Origin: CAZVJA01 sp964626885
Lineage (GTDB): Bacteria; Planctomycetota; Planctomycetia; Planctomycetales; Planctomycetaceae
Reading direction: 5' to 3'
Assembly (NCBI GenBank): GCA_964626885.1
Contig: CAZVJA010000002.1
Span: 1 to 64,000 of the forward strand
DNA length: 64,000 nucleotides
Each line of letters begins with the position of its first letter. Position 1 is the stretch's first letter. Shown in pieces: positions 44,094-52,973 of the stretch. Both the position numbers and the translations under genes were made by a program. The notes under the pieces were generated by a model. That model was not told where the DNA came from. It ran no database searches and saw nothing but the letters and a program-made list of their open reading frames with translations.

Positions 44094-44167
44094 GGGCGGT
44101 TGGCGCAGTTGGTTAGCGCGCCACGTTGACATCGTGGAGGTCACTGGTTCGAGTCCAGTACCGCCCA
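44094..44167 (+). tRNA. trnV: tRNA-Val(GAC)
   Basis: Acceptor GGGCGGT (44094-44100) pairs with ACCGCCC (44160-44166); anticodon stem CCACG (44121-44125) with CGTGG (44133-44137); loop TTGACAT with anticodon GAC (44128-44130); T-arm ACTGG/TTCGAGT/CCAGT. Discriminator A 44167. CCA is not encoded. All stems are canonical. Confidence 0.97.
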
Positions 44168-44296
44168 TTTTCTTTTCTCAATCGCGAGAATCCTTCTGCT
44201 TGCGCCGCGAGAGTCCGCGACTCTCTGCCGCAGCCGGCGGCCTCTGCTTCGCTGCAGTTCCGCTCCCGCTGATCAATCTTCCCGGGGGACGATGCG

Positions 44297-45817
44297 ATGG
44301 AAGTATTCGTATTTCTGATAATCGCCGTCGTCTACATCTTCATGGAGCTGATCTTCCAGCTCCTGCTCTTATTGGCGCTCGAGCTGTTCGTGACGATCGT
44401 CTGCATCATTATCGATCTCTTTTGCCGCGTTTTTCTGAAGCGTCGATACGAGTACCAGTTCCCCCATCCGGAGATCTGGGAACCACTAGGCCCTGGCCCA
44501 CCAGCCAAAGAGGCACAACCAATCCAAGCGGAATCGGTTGCAACACCAATTGAGACGGCCGGAAAACCGCAAACTGTTATCAAACCTCAAAAGCCGCGCC
44601 CCAAGAAACCACCGCTAACGGGCTTCCGCCTCTGGACACGTCGAATCACGCTCGCGTGCGTCGCCATCACCGGAATCTCGCTTGTCCTCCTGCTCGCCGC
44701 CAACTATCTCTTCTTTGACACCGTGGTTCGTTTCGTCGCGTCCCGCGCGGCGGCCCGTGCCGGGATCTCCATCGACTTTGAAAACGCGGACGGAAGTCTC
44801 TTCACCGGAAATGTCCGTCTGACGAAGATGCACGTCGTCCGCTCGGGAAATCCGGCCTCTGATTACGACCTGCGGGCCGACGATCTCGATCTGAAGTTCG
44901 CGATGTCGAGCATTCTCGCACGCGAACGTCGTCTCTCCCGTCTCGCCGTTCACGGGATCAACGGTTCGTTTGAACGGAAGGGAAAGCAGGACGACAAGCC
45001 AAGGAAGCCGTTCGTCATCGATCACCTGACCATCGGCGATGCCAACCTCGATGTCATTGACCAGACTCCCCCCGGCGGCATCGCGCGGATGAAACTGGAG
45101 ATCGACTCCCTGCGGGTCGACGGCTACGAAAGCGAATGGGCCATCTGGAACTTGATGTTCACATCGAACGCGGAAGGACACATTGACGGCCATCCACTTT
45201 CCATCAAGAGCGCGCTGCAAGGAGGAGAAAATACCGCCGTTTGGAAGGCGGATCGCGTGCCGGCGCCACTGCTCGTGAATTATCTGTCGGGTCCGTTCCA
45301 GATGCTCCACGATGGTTACGCGACGGTAGAAGTAACAAGTCGTTGGGGAGCGGAACAATTTCCCCCGGTCGATCTCGGCTGGCACATCGTGTTCCATGAC
45401 TTGAAAGTAAAAGTTCCGGCCGATGCGCATCCGGCCATGGTCCTCTTCTCGAAGCCAGCCGTGGCCTATTTGAACAGTCATGAGAATCGGTTGCCGCTGG
45501 CGTTTCATGTGGTTGTCGATAAGCGTGCATTTTATGGGAAGACATCACTGACCACGGTCGGGCTTTGGACCGACGTGCGCGAATCGGCCTCGCGGACGTT
45601 CGAGGAACTTGTCGGTGCGAAGTTCGAGGTGGTCGTCGAAAAGGTGAACGACCTCAAAGACGCCGTCCTGCAGAAAGCCGGTCCGCAGTTGAAAAAGGCC
45701 GGGGAAGTTGGAAAGAATGCCGCCCATCGGCTCAAGGGTTTGCTGAAACGAAACAAACCGGAGAAGAACGACGAACCCGGTTCAAAGGAACCGGAATCCG
45801 CGTCGTCCGAGAAATGA
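44297..45817 (+). CDS. AsmA/DUF748-like inner-membrane protein
   Basis: A 506-residue protein. The N-terminus carries a long hydrophobic stretch (about residues 4-42, at least one and perhaps two helices), a Pro/Lys-rich linker (about 65-105), then another helix (about 117-137). The large periplasmic part (about 145-470) has repeated beta strands of AsmA type (LRADDLDLKFAMSSILARE, LSRLAVHGINGSFERKG, FVIDHLTIGDANLDVID). The C-terminus is a charged Lys/Glu tail. AsmA-like proteins bridge inner and outer membrane and move phospholipids; that this one does so is inferred. It starts with ATG after GGGGGACG and ends in ATGA overlapping the next gene. Confidence 0.75.
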   Translation: MEVFVFLIIAVVYIFMELIFQLLLLLALELFVTIVCIIIDLFCRVFLKRRYEYQFPHPEIWEPLGPGPPAKEAQPIQAESVATPIETAGKPQTVIKPQKPRPKKPPLTGFRLWTRRITLACVAITGISLVLLLAANYLFFDTVVRFVASRAAARAGISIDFENADGSLFTGNVRLTKMHVVRSGNPASDYDLRADDLDLKFAMSSILARERRLSRLAVHGINGSFERKGKQDDKPRKPFVIDHLTIGDANLDVIDQTPPGGIARMKLEIDSLRVDGYESEWAIWNLMFTSNAEGHIDGHPLSIKSALQGGENTAVWKADRVPAPLLVNYLSGPFQMLHDGYATVEVTSRWGAEQFPPVDLGWHIVFHDLKVKVPADAHPAMVLFSKPAVAYLNSHENRLPLAFHVVVDKRAFYGKTSLTTVGLWTDVRESASRTFEELVGAKFEVVVEKVNDLKDAVLQKAGPQLKKAGEVGKNAAHRLKGLLKRNKPEKNDEPGSKEPESASSEK

Positions 45818-46974
45818 GGCCCTTCGCGACCATGGAGAATCTCAACATTCGGGCACCGATCAGTCGACGCAAATCGCTCTGCGTTCTCGCAGCCGGTCTG
45901 TTCGGTTCGCAGTTTGTTCCGACTCGGTCACAAGCGTCAACCACGGAAGTTTCGTGGCTCGAGCAGGTGGTGCGCGGCCCGCGCGTTGTTCCAGCCGCTG
46001 GTCGGGGAAGCTTTGAACCGTTGCTGACGGATTCGGCCGGACAGCCGATTACCACGCTCGATCAGTGGAAGCAAAAGCGACAAGAGATACGGAAAGCGTG
46101 GTATGAGTTTCTCGGACCCATGCCGCAGGATCGTCCACCGGTCACCTTGACGGTGCTTCGCGAGGATCGGGATGCGGTGTGTCGACGGCAGTTGGTCGAA
46201 TATGAGAGCGAGCCGGGGGAGAAAGTCGAGGGCTTTCTCCTTTCTCCGCTCGATGATTCGTCCAAAAAGCGGCCGGCCGTCGTCGCGTTGCACCAGACGA
46301 CCAACGACACGATCGATGAAATCGCGGGAGTGAAAGGCCCTGAGGCGCAGCACCTTGGCCTGAAACTGTGCCGTCGAGGCTTCGTGGTCTTCTGTCCCCG
46401 TAATTTTCTCTGGAAACACAAGAAGCCGGACGATTATCAGGCGGAAGTAGCCCGCTTCAAGCAGCAGCATCCGGAAACGCTCGGCATGCACAAGATGTTG
46501 TACGACGCGATGCGCGGTGTCGATGTACTGGCGAGCCTCCCCAACGTCGATGCGAACCGAATCGGCTGTGCCGGGCATTCACTTGGCGGGAAGGAATCCT
46601 TATATCTCGCGGCGTTCGATATTCGTGTTCGAGCCGCCGTCGCGAGCGAACTGGGAATAGGTTTCACTTACACTAACTGGCACGCGCCGTGGTATCTCGG
46701 GACGGCGATTCAGCAGCCCGATTTCAAGCTGAACCATCATCAGCTCGTGGCACTTATCGCGCCACGTCCGTTTCTGTTGCTGGCGGGAGAATCCGGAAGC
46801 CGTGGGGTAGCCGACGGCGATCGCTCGTGGCCGTATCTTGAAGCAGCCCACCCCATCTGCAGGCTGTACGGCGAGCCGGTGAGGATCGGCATGTACAACC
46901 ACGGACAGGGGCACAGTGTCCCACCGAACGCCTTCGAGAAGATCGCTGAGTGGCTGGAGATGTATCTCTCCTGA
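45814..46974 (+). CDS. Exported alpha/beta hydrolase (dienelactone hydrolase/acetyl xylan esterase-like)
   Basis: A 386-residue hydrolase. N-terminus ISRRKSLCVLAAGLFGSQ is Tat-like (RRKSL). The alpha/beta fold has VVALHQTTND, nucleophile in GCAGHSLGGKES, IAPRPFLLLAGES with the acid, and NHGQGHSVPP with the likely His. These enzymes are often esterases of carbohydrate esters. The start at 45814 overlaps the stop of the AsmA-like gene (ATGA), suggesting coupling; ATG 45832 is an in-frame alternative with less support. A short hairpin (47010-47026) follows the gene. Substrate unknown. Confidence 0.85.
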   Translation: MRPFATMENLNIRAPISRRKSLCVLAAGLFGSQFVPTRSQASTTEVSWLEQVVRGPRVVPAAGRGSFEPLLTDSAGQPITTLDQWKQKRQEIRKAWYEFLGPMPQDRPPVTLTVLREDRDAVCRRQLVEYESEPGEKVEGFLLSPLDDSSKKRPAVVALHQTTNDTIDEIAGVKGPEAQHLGLKLCRRGFVVFCPRNFLWKHKKPDDYQAEVARFKQQHPETLGMHKMLYDAMRGVDVLASLPNVDANRIGCAGHSLGGKESLYLAAFDIRVRAAVASELGIGFTYTNWHAPWYLGTAIQQPDFKLNHHQLVALIAPRPFLLLAGESGSRGVADGDRSWPYLEAAHPICRLYGEPVRIGMYNHGQGHSVPPNAFEKIAEWLEMYLS

Positions 46975-47009
46975 AAGCCGCGGCCGTCCCATCTACGGTG
47001 GTCATTCGA

Positions 47010-47026
47010 CGTTGCATTGAGCAACG
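47010..47026. terminator. Possible short bidirectional hairpin
   Basis: CGTTGC-ATTGA-GCAACG forms a 6-bp stem between two convergent genes. No long T-run follows on either strand, so termination is only a suggestion. Confidence 0.3.
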
Positions 47027-47034
47027 AGCCGCTT

Positions 47035-48501
47035 TTAGCGACGCCAGATGACGACGTGACTATGGGCCTCGCCGCGCTCACGCCGAAGAACTTTCAGCAA
47101 AACGGCGTCTTTGGAGGCATTGGCTGCGATGGCACGATCCAGCTCGGAGCTGCTAGCGACCGGCATGCGGGACACTTCCTCGAGCAGATCGTACAGTTGT
47201 ACCTGCCCGGCAAGCGGGCTTCGCGGGTCGATCTTGAGAATCAACAATCCTCGCGGCGAACCTTGAAAGCCAAGTTGATCGGCCAAATCGGGATCGATCT
47301 CATGCAGGGTCAATCCCATCGTTTGAACGGGGAAACCCATACCCGGCTGCGTGGGGGCTTCCGATTGCTGGTCGTAGTCGGCCCGGTTCGAGAGATTTAG
47401 CTCGATCATCACTTTTTCTCCGTTTCGCCAAACGACGAGCGTCGCCTTCTTTCCGACTTCAGCCAGGCTGACAAGATTGATCAGATGGTTTTCGTCCTCG
47501 ACGTTAGTTCCGTCGAAACTGAGCACAACATCATCGGTCTGAAGTCCGGCACGCGACGCAGGAGTATTCGGGTAGACCTGCGCGACACGCGCGCCGCGGG
47601 CACGGTCCAGCTTTAGGTTCCGCGCAGTCTTATCAGTAAAATCGGCATCGAGTTTGACACCGAGATAGGCCCGCTTTACTTCTCCGTGCGCGAGAAGTTC
47701 CTCAACGACGCGCCGCACGAGATTGCTGGGGATACTGAAGCCGATGCCGTCATTGCCTCCACTGTTGGACGCGATGGCAGTATTGATACCGATGACTCGT
47801 CCATGCAGGTCAATGAGCGGTCCTCCGCTGTTACCGGGGTTGATTGCGGCATCGGTTTGCAGAAAGTCCTGATTCAGGACTTCCGCTTTTTGGCCAAGCT
47901 GCAGCGAGCGGCGTCCCTTGGCACTGATGATGCCCAGCGTGACCGACTGGCTGAGACCGAAGGGGCTCCCCATGGCGAGAACCATATTGCCGATCTCGAC
48001 CGCGCCGCTGTCTCCCCAGCGTGCGGGGGTGAGATTGTCGGAAAGAACCTTCAGCACGGCAATATCCGTTGCTCCGTCGATCCACTTTTGCACCGGGTGA
48101 ATCACGCGGCCATCCTGCAGACGGATACCGACGTGGTTGAGATCATCGATACCGCGAACGACGTGCCGATTGGTCACAACGTACATTCCGGGGGACTTAT
48201 CGCTTGTGACGATAATCCCCGACCCGGTCTCTTCAATTGTTCCCCGCTCAGCGGTCTGCCGGTCGCTTTGAATATGGACCACGCTCGGCATGACCAGCTT
48301 CGCGATTTTCGTGATAACCTGCCCCCCATCGACAAACGGATTGGGACCGCTGTCAATCTCGCGATAGGCAGCTTCAGTGGCATTCAACGCCGGATCGGCG
48401 TTGGCAGCGGAGGTCAGCGCCCACGATTCGAGGGAGATTCCGACGATGACACCAGCGACAAGCGCGGTGCCGCACATTAGCCAGGCGGAACGGCGGTGCA
48501 T
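47035..48501 (-). CDS. Trypsin-like serine protease with two PDZ domains (HtrA/Deg family)
   Basis: A 488-residue envelope protease. N-terminal anchor (about residues 10-30), catalytic triad His113 (YVVTNRHVVRG), Asp146 (TDIAVLKVL) and Ser225 (NPGNSGGPLID), two PDZ domains (about 275-365 and 390-480). Deg proteases degrade misfolded exported proteins. It lies 3 bp after the DksA-like gene, so they are in one operon. The ribosome-binding site is weak, which suggests coupling to the upstream gene. Confidence 0.93.
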   Translation of the reverse strand: MHRRSAWLMCGTALVAGVIVGISLESWALTSAANADPALNATEAAYREIDSGPNPFVDGGQVITKIAKLVMPSVVHIQSDRQTAERGTIEETGSGIIVTSDKSPGMYVVTNRHVVRGIDDLNHVGIRLQDGRVIHPVQKWIDGATDIAVLKVLSDNLTPARWGDSGAVEIGNMVLAMGSPFGLSQSVTLGIISAKGRRSLQLGQKAEVLNQDFLQTDAAINPGNSGGPLIDLHGRVIGINTAIASNSGGNDGIGFSIPSNLVRRVVEELLAHGEVKRAYLGVKLDADFTDKTARNLKLDRARGARVAQVYPNTPASRAGLQTDDVVLSFDGTNVEDENHLINLVSLAEVGKKATLVVWRNGEKVMIELNLSNRADYDQQSEAPTQPGMGFPVQTMGLTLHEIDPDLADQLGFQGSPRGLLILKIDPRSPLAGQVQLYDLLEEVSRMPVASSSELDRAIAANASKDAVLLKVLRRERGEAHSHVVIWRR

Positions 48502-48504
48502 TGT

Positions 48505-48957
48505 TCAGTCTGCCAGATCGAAGTCGCCCAGCGAGAATTCCTTGTCGCTCATGCGCCCTTCGTGTTCATACGCTGACTCCCAGTCGGCGTCCGAAACGTC
48601 TTCGCCGTTGATTCTACGCTCCTCTTGCTTGCGTTGACAGGCAACGCAAAGGGGCGTAAACGGCAGGGCCTTGAGCCGGGTAATCGGAATCGACTCCTCG
48701 CAAATCTCGCAGACGCCGTACCTTCCCTCGCGCATCAACTGGATGGCCCGTTCGACTTGTCCAAGCTCGCGGCTTTCGAAGGCGGCCAATTGGGAGTTGA
48801 TTTCGTTCTGGGCGCCGTCGTTAGCGGCGTCTCCCACATCTCCCCCCGCATGGGCCGGAAGTGCCTCGCTCAAATCGTCGGCTAGCTTCTGGCGGAGCAG
48901 ATCGCGCTTGGCCAACAGGCGTTCACGCAATCTCAGGAGGGCGTCTTTGCGGGTCAT
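48505..48957 (-). CDS. DksA/TraR-type zinc-finger protein
   Basis: A 150-residue protein with a coiled-coil-like N-terminus (about residues 5-75), then the C4 zinc finger CEIC (Cys83, Cys86) and CVAC (Cys104, Cys107), and an acidic tail. It is typical of DksA/TraR regulators, which bind the secondary channel of RNA polymerase and change transcription during stress. It heads a two-gene unit with the HtrA protease. DksA proper has a conserved Asp pair at the coiled-coil tip; Asp40 and Asp43 (GGDVGDAAND) are possible counterparts. Confidence 0.87.
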   Translation of the reverse strand: MTRKDALLRLRERLLAKRDLLRQKLADDLSEALPAHAGGDVGDAANDGAQNEINSQLAAFESRELGQVERAIQLMREGRYGVCEICEESIPITRLKALPFTPLCVACQRKQEERRINGEDVSDADWESAYEHEGRMSDKEFSLGDFDLAD

Positions 48958-49842
48958 GGCGGCAGTCTCTTGGCGGGTCTACTCGGTCAATCAAAGTCGA
49001 TTATGGTTCTGCTCTCGGCCCACCGGCCGGGGCGATGCAATTATCCCCCATCCCGGCGACGTGCCAACTATAGCTTGTGTTTTCCTGGAGGGGAAACCGC
49101 CAAAAAGGGTTTTGATCGTCCGGATGATCGGGTTCACGAAAACTTTAACCTTTGTTGGAAGGCGTTGCCGTAAAGCAATACAAATCAGGGGATTACGCCG
49201 GATTCTGTCGCTACAATCTGTAGAATCGTTCTCTCTTAACAGCGAAAAGGGGAGGCGAAAGACACCAGGGATTCTGAGCAATTCCCTCTTGGTGGACACT
49301 CATTGGGACTCCAATAACTACGCCATCAACCCGTCGTCCGTTGAATTATCCTATCTGCGTCCTCCAAAAGATGGATGTTTAGTAATATGTGTTGTATTAA
49401 CGTGTTACGACGCAGAAACCGCTGATCTACGCTCGTTTGCCACAACTGAAACAAGGTGGGAGACCTGGGAAGGCGGGGAGGCGCTGGCTTCGAGCCTTAC
49501 ATGGGAATCGCAACCTTCGGACGAGGAACCGGTTTTGGTTGCAACGATTACGCCGGTTGCCGGGTTTTCGACCACCAGTTTCCACAGCTTCGCGTCAGAT
49601 GGAGAATCGCCGAGCACGGGCGTCTTGAGTCGTGGAGCGAATCTCGCGACCTGACTTTGCGGTTTTCGGGTGGTTAAAGCTATCACCGAACCGCTGTCTC
49701 CCAGCAATCCAGCTTTGGGTAGCGTTACACATGCGATGTTTCACCTCAACTCCGACCACCCAAAAATAGAGAATGAAAACTTCTCAGAGCACACATTTCA
49801 CCGATCTTGACCGGTTGTTCCTTTTCCTCTGTAATCCGCCCC
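48958..49842. other. Gene-free interval of 885 bp
   Basis: A divergent spacer between the DksA-like gene and the LptF/LptG gene. Open frames here lack ribosome-binding sites and conserved-looking composition. GC is visibly lower in 49061-49420 than in the adjacent genes. An imperfect hairpin GCGGTTTTCGG/CCGAACCGC lies at 49659-49694. It must contain promoters in both directions; a small RNA is possible but nothing specific supports one. Confidence 0.5.
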
Positions 49843-50961
49843 GTGAAAACGTTCGACCGCTATCTGCTCAGCAAGTTTCTACACGTCTACGTCATCTTAT
49901 TCGTGACGTTGTTCGGTCTGTTTGTGGTCATTGACGGGTTTACCAACGTCGATAATTTTCAGAAGGACGGCGACAGCGCGACGACAATTTTGTCGAAGAT
50001 GCTGACGTACTATGCGTATCAGTCGAGCCTGTTCTTTGACATGATTGGCTCGATCCTCGCCGCGATCGCAGTACTGATTGTCTTTGCACTGCTGCAGCGC
50101 CACAGTGAGATCCACCCGATTCTCGCGGCGGGAATTCCAACGTTTCGGCTGTATGTGCCTGTCCTCTTCGGCACGTTGCTGATCAACCTTGGCTTGATCG
50201 CGAATCAGGAATTGATCATTCCGCGCATTGCACCGATGCTTCAGGCGTCTCGAAGCGGACTCGAGAAAGGAACCGGTCAGGTTGACCCACTGTACGATAA
50301 TTCAAGCCATATCTATCTCAATGGCCGAAGACTGTCATTGGCGAATAGGACAATTATCGAGCCATCGTTCGTGCTCCCTCCAGCGATTGCCCAGGGAGAT
50401 ATCACTACCATCAAATCTCCCGAAGGAGAGTATTTCAAAGCCGATGGGGACCGCCCGGCGGGCTGGCGATTGAAGAACACTTCCCCTCAGTTCGATGCAA
50501 TCCGGCTAACTCCCGAAGGGCGGAAATACGTTCGCCCAATTCAAGGGAGTCCGAATGACATCTTCGTGGTGACCGATCTGGGATTTGACCAGCTCTACAA
50601 TCGCGATCAGGGGTACGCGTTCGCGTCAACTCCCGACATGCTCCGTCGATTGAAAAATCCGGCTTTCGGCAGCGTGTCTATTCGCGGGCAGACTTTGCAC
50701 TTTCATTTCCGCATGGCGCGGCCACTGATCAATCTGGCGGTGGTGCTCGTAGCGGTGCCGCTAGTGCTTCGCAAGGAAAGCCGAGGGCTGATCGCCAACA
50801 TGGCGATCTGCACCGGGGTGCTCACCGTCTGCCTCGGAATCACGAAATTCTCGATGTACCTGGGGCAGGTGAATCTGGTGACGCCGGAGATGGCGGCCTG
50901 GGTGCCGCTCTTCTTCTGCGGCTCTTTGGGAGCATGGCTGACGGGTGTCACCCAGACATAG
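49843..50961 (+). CDS. LptF/LptG-family permease
   Basis: A 372-residue inner-membrane protein of the YjgP/YjgQ family, which with LptB moves lipopolysaccharide to the outer membrane. Three N-terminal helices (about 13-36, 54-80, 100-118; FDRYLLSKFLHVYVILFVTL-type opening) and three C-terminal helices (about 290-370) flank a periplasmic beta domain (about 130-280). The gene has no good ATG; GTG 49843 fits the family N-terminus (VKTFDRYLLSKF) and is preferred to TTG 49807. No ribosome-binding site is visible. Whether it is F or G cannot be decided. Confidence 0.85.
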   Translation: MKTFDRYLLSKFLHVYVILFVTLFGLFVVIDGFTNVDNFQKDGDSATTILSKMLTYYAYQSSLFFDMIGSILAAIAVLIVFALLQRHSEIHPILAAGIPTFRLYVPVLFGTLLINLGLIANQELIIPRIAPMLQASRSGLEKGTGQVDPLYDNSSHIYLNGRRLSLANRTIIEPSFVLPPAIAQGDITTIKSPEGEYFKADGDRPAGWRLKNTSPQFDAIRLTPEGRKYVRPIQGSPNDIFVVTDLGFDQLYNRDQGYAFASTPDMLRRLKNPAFGSVSIRGQTLHFHFRMARPLINLAVVLVAVPLVLRKESRGLIANMAICTGVLTVCLGITKFSMYLGQVNLVTPEMAAWVPLFFCGSLGAWLTGVTQT

Positions 50962-51002
50962 CCGGATGACGCCCGCCGATGCCAGCTCATTATCAACCGG
51001 GC

Positions 51003-51554
51003 CTATGCCGGCTGAAATTCGTGCAGTTCCGCCCGCAGCCGATTGCGCGCGGTGTGCAGTCGCCGCTTGATCGTACCGATCGGACTTTCGAACCGATCGC
51101 TCATTTCCTGCAGCGACTGTCCTTCGAAGTAGAACGCGATCAGCGTTCGCCGGTCGAGATCGCGCAGCCGATCGAGCCCACCCCACACTTGGCGCGAAGC
51201 CTCGTTTCGGAGCAGATCATCGAGCGGGGTGCGCGGCTCACACTTCACCGAGACGAACACTTCGGGATTGCGCGGCGTCTCCGGCGGACGGCGCACCGCC
51301 CGATTGATCGACATGCGGACCGCAATCTGCTTCAACCAGCCGGCGAACCGCTCCGGCTCGCGGAGCTGTGAGAGCTTGCGCATCGCCTGGATGAAAACTT
51401 CCTGGGTCACTTCGCTCGCTTCAGCCCGGTTGCGCAGCCGCTGCAGGACCGTTCCAAAAACGGTCGATTCGACCTGGGTCGCCAGTTCACCGAACGACTC
51501 GCGGCAGCCTGCTTGAGCCCGCCGCACCAGGATCACAATCCGCTCTTCGTCCAT
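51003..51554 (-). CDS. ECF RNA polymerase sigma factor (second)
   Basis: A 183-residue ECF sigma factor. Region 2: FGTVLQRLRNRAEASEVTQE and VFIQAMRKLSQL; region 4: LRDLDRRTLIAFYFEGQSLQ and EMSDRFESPIGTIKRRLHTA, a clear helix-turn-helix. ATG 51554 has GAGGA 4 bases upstream. It converges with the LptF/LptG gene and is followed at a distance by the small gene at 51824 on the same strand. No obvious anti-sigma gene is adjacent. Its regulon is unknown. Confidence 0.88.
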   Translation of the reverse strand: MDEERIVILVRRAQAGCRESFGELATQVESTVFGTVLQRLRNRAEASEVTQEVFIQAMRKLSQLREPERFAGWLKQIAVRMSINRAVRRPPETPRNPEVFVSVKCEPRTPLDDLLRNEASRQVWGGLDRLRDLDRRTLIAFYFEGQSLQEMSDRFESPIGTIKRRLHTARNRLRAELHEFQPA

Positions 51555-51823
51555 GGTTCCTCAGTTCCCTTCTCCCGTCGGGCCGGCCGTGGCCATCGGG
51601 GTTGTTGTCTCTTTTGGAAAAACGACCGGTACTCGCGGTGCCGTCAGCTGGAACAAAAAACCCAGGCGATGCTGTCCTCGGTGAAAAAAGGGAAAGGCAA
51701 ATACGCCAGACCCTGCTTCCGCCGGAAGACAGTGCGTTGGGAGGCACCGAGAAGCGGTTTCGGGAGTTGATTTTTTGTCGCACTTCCCGAAACACAGACC
51801 GGTCAAACGACCCGTCGCGCCGC

Positions 51824-52174
51824 TTAGCTGGACAACGCTCTGCTCATCACGAGCGAAGCCCAGATGGCGGCCGGTGGTTCCCACGCACGAGGCGTACGCG
51901 TCATTCGGTCATCCGAATCGACGCGCATCGACCCCGACGCGCCCGACATCGAGCTTGGCGAATAGCGACCGAGTAGGCCGGTGCTTTCGCTAAAGCCCTC
52001 TGCGGCTGTGCTCCGTTTGGAGCTGCGCATGGGTTCCGACGGACGTTTTCCCATTAGGTCGCGCTGCGGCTGGGCAATGCCACGAACCAGCTCGGTACCA
52101 TTGACCACGACATGACAACAATTCGCCGCGTGGTTGTGGTTGATCGCTTGGTTGTTTTGGCAAATGTGAAACAT
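51824..52174 (-). CDS. Small hypothetical protein, Ser/Arg-rich
   Basis: A 116-residue protein of unknown function. It begins after an ideal ribosome-binding site (AGGAGGG, 7 bases before ATG). The N-terminus is His/Asn/Cys-rich (MFHICQNNQAINHNHAANCC), the rest low-complexity with Ser, Arg, Pro and Met. No membrane helix. It sits 269 bp upstream of the sigma factor gene on the same strand, so it may be co-regulated. Apart from the start site, evidence for expression is weak. Confidence 0.5.
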   Translation of the reverse strand: MFHICQNNQAINHNHAANCCHVVVNGTELVRGIAQPQRDLMGKRPSEPMRSSKRSTAAEGFSESTGLLGRYSPSSMSGASGSMRVDSDDRMTRTPRAWEPPAAIWASLVMSRALSS

Positions 52175-52312
52175 TGCTCACCCTCCTGCGGGATTGCCGC
52201 AGCACAAGGAAACTGAAGGGGCGATTGGTTCGCCCACGAGAGTATGCACGCATAACGTGCGAAAATCCCCTCTACGCACCCCAGACAGTCCGGAGGGGAA
52301 GAAGGTTCACTC

Positions 52313-52972
52313 CTATTCTATCTTTTTTTCGGAAGATTTCGACGTCGGCTTCCGTTCTTCCGCCAGAGACTCGAAGTATCTCCGAACCAGATCGTCGTAG
52401 CCGGGGAGCGTTTTTTCACTTAAATCATTACGTAGCTTCTGTCTAAGTGCTTCCGGGAGGTGCCCCCAGATTTCCCCGGTCAATCCCGCACGGCGGGCCG
52501 CCTCGGCCTCTTTGGGGGACATTTTCCCTCGGGCCTCGGTCGGGCTGATCCCCTCATCTCCCGGTCGCCGGGCCTCCCCCCCTTGGCCGGTATCCTGCTG
52601 GCCGGCTGGTTGCTGCTGCTTTTGCTGATCCTGCGGCGAGGGTTGTTGCTGTCTTTGTGACTGCGAGGAAGGTTGTTGCGGCTGTTGAGACTGCATCCGG
52701 CTGGCCGCGTCAATGAGTGCCTGCAAGTCGTCAATGACCTTTTGCTGCAAGTCGCGGGTCTCGGAGCCGGTATCCTGCTTGGTGATCCGCTGCTCGGCCG
52801 CACGCATCCGTTGAATTATTCGGCCGGCCGTCTCGGCGGCGGGATTCTTAGGCTGTTCGATCGCGGGAGAAGGATCGGACTTTGGTGGCGCGGCGGCGTC
52901 GGCGCGGCTTGTTGAGCCGAACATCCAGATCACCCCTGCGACGAACGCGTAAATTCTAACGGCGCGTGTCAT
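52313..52972 (-). CDS. Exported Gln-rich protein, partner of the large coiled-coil protein
   Basis: A 219-residue protein with signal peptide (residues 1-26, ending SRADAAAP), a helical region (about 45-92), a Gln/Ser/Pro-rich stretch (about 93-130), and a conserved-looking C-terminal part (about 150-200, MSPKEAEAARRAGLTGEIWG). It directly follows the 1223-residue gene, with the stop and start only one base apart, so they are translated together. It probably works with that protein in the envelope; the specific role is unknown. Confidence 0.8.
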   Translation of the reverse strand: MTRAVRIYAFVAGVIWMFGSTSRADAAAPPKSDPSPAIEQPKNPAAETAGRIIQRMRAAEQRITKQDTGSETRDLQQKVIDDLQALIDAASRMQSQQPQQPSSQSQRQQQPSPQDQQKQQQPAGQQDTGQGGEARRPGDEGISPTEARGKMSPKEAEAARRAGLTGEIWGHLPEALRQKLRNDLSEKTLPGYDDLVRRYFESLAEERKPTSKSSEKKIE

Positions 52973-52973
52973 A

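Noticed and set aside
48671..49654. A 327-codon plus-strand frame
   Set aside because: Partly antisense to the DksA-like gene, with no ribosome-binding site and low-complexity composition.
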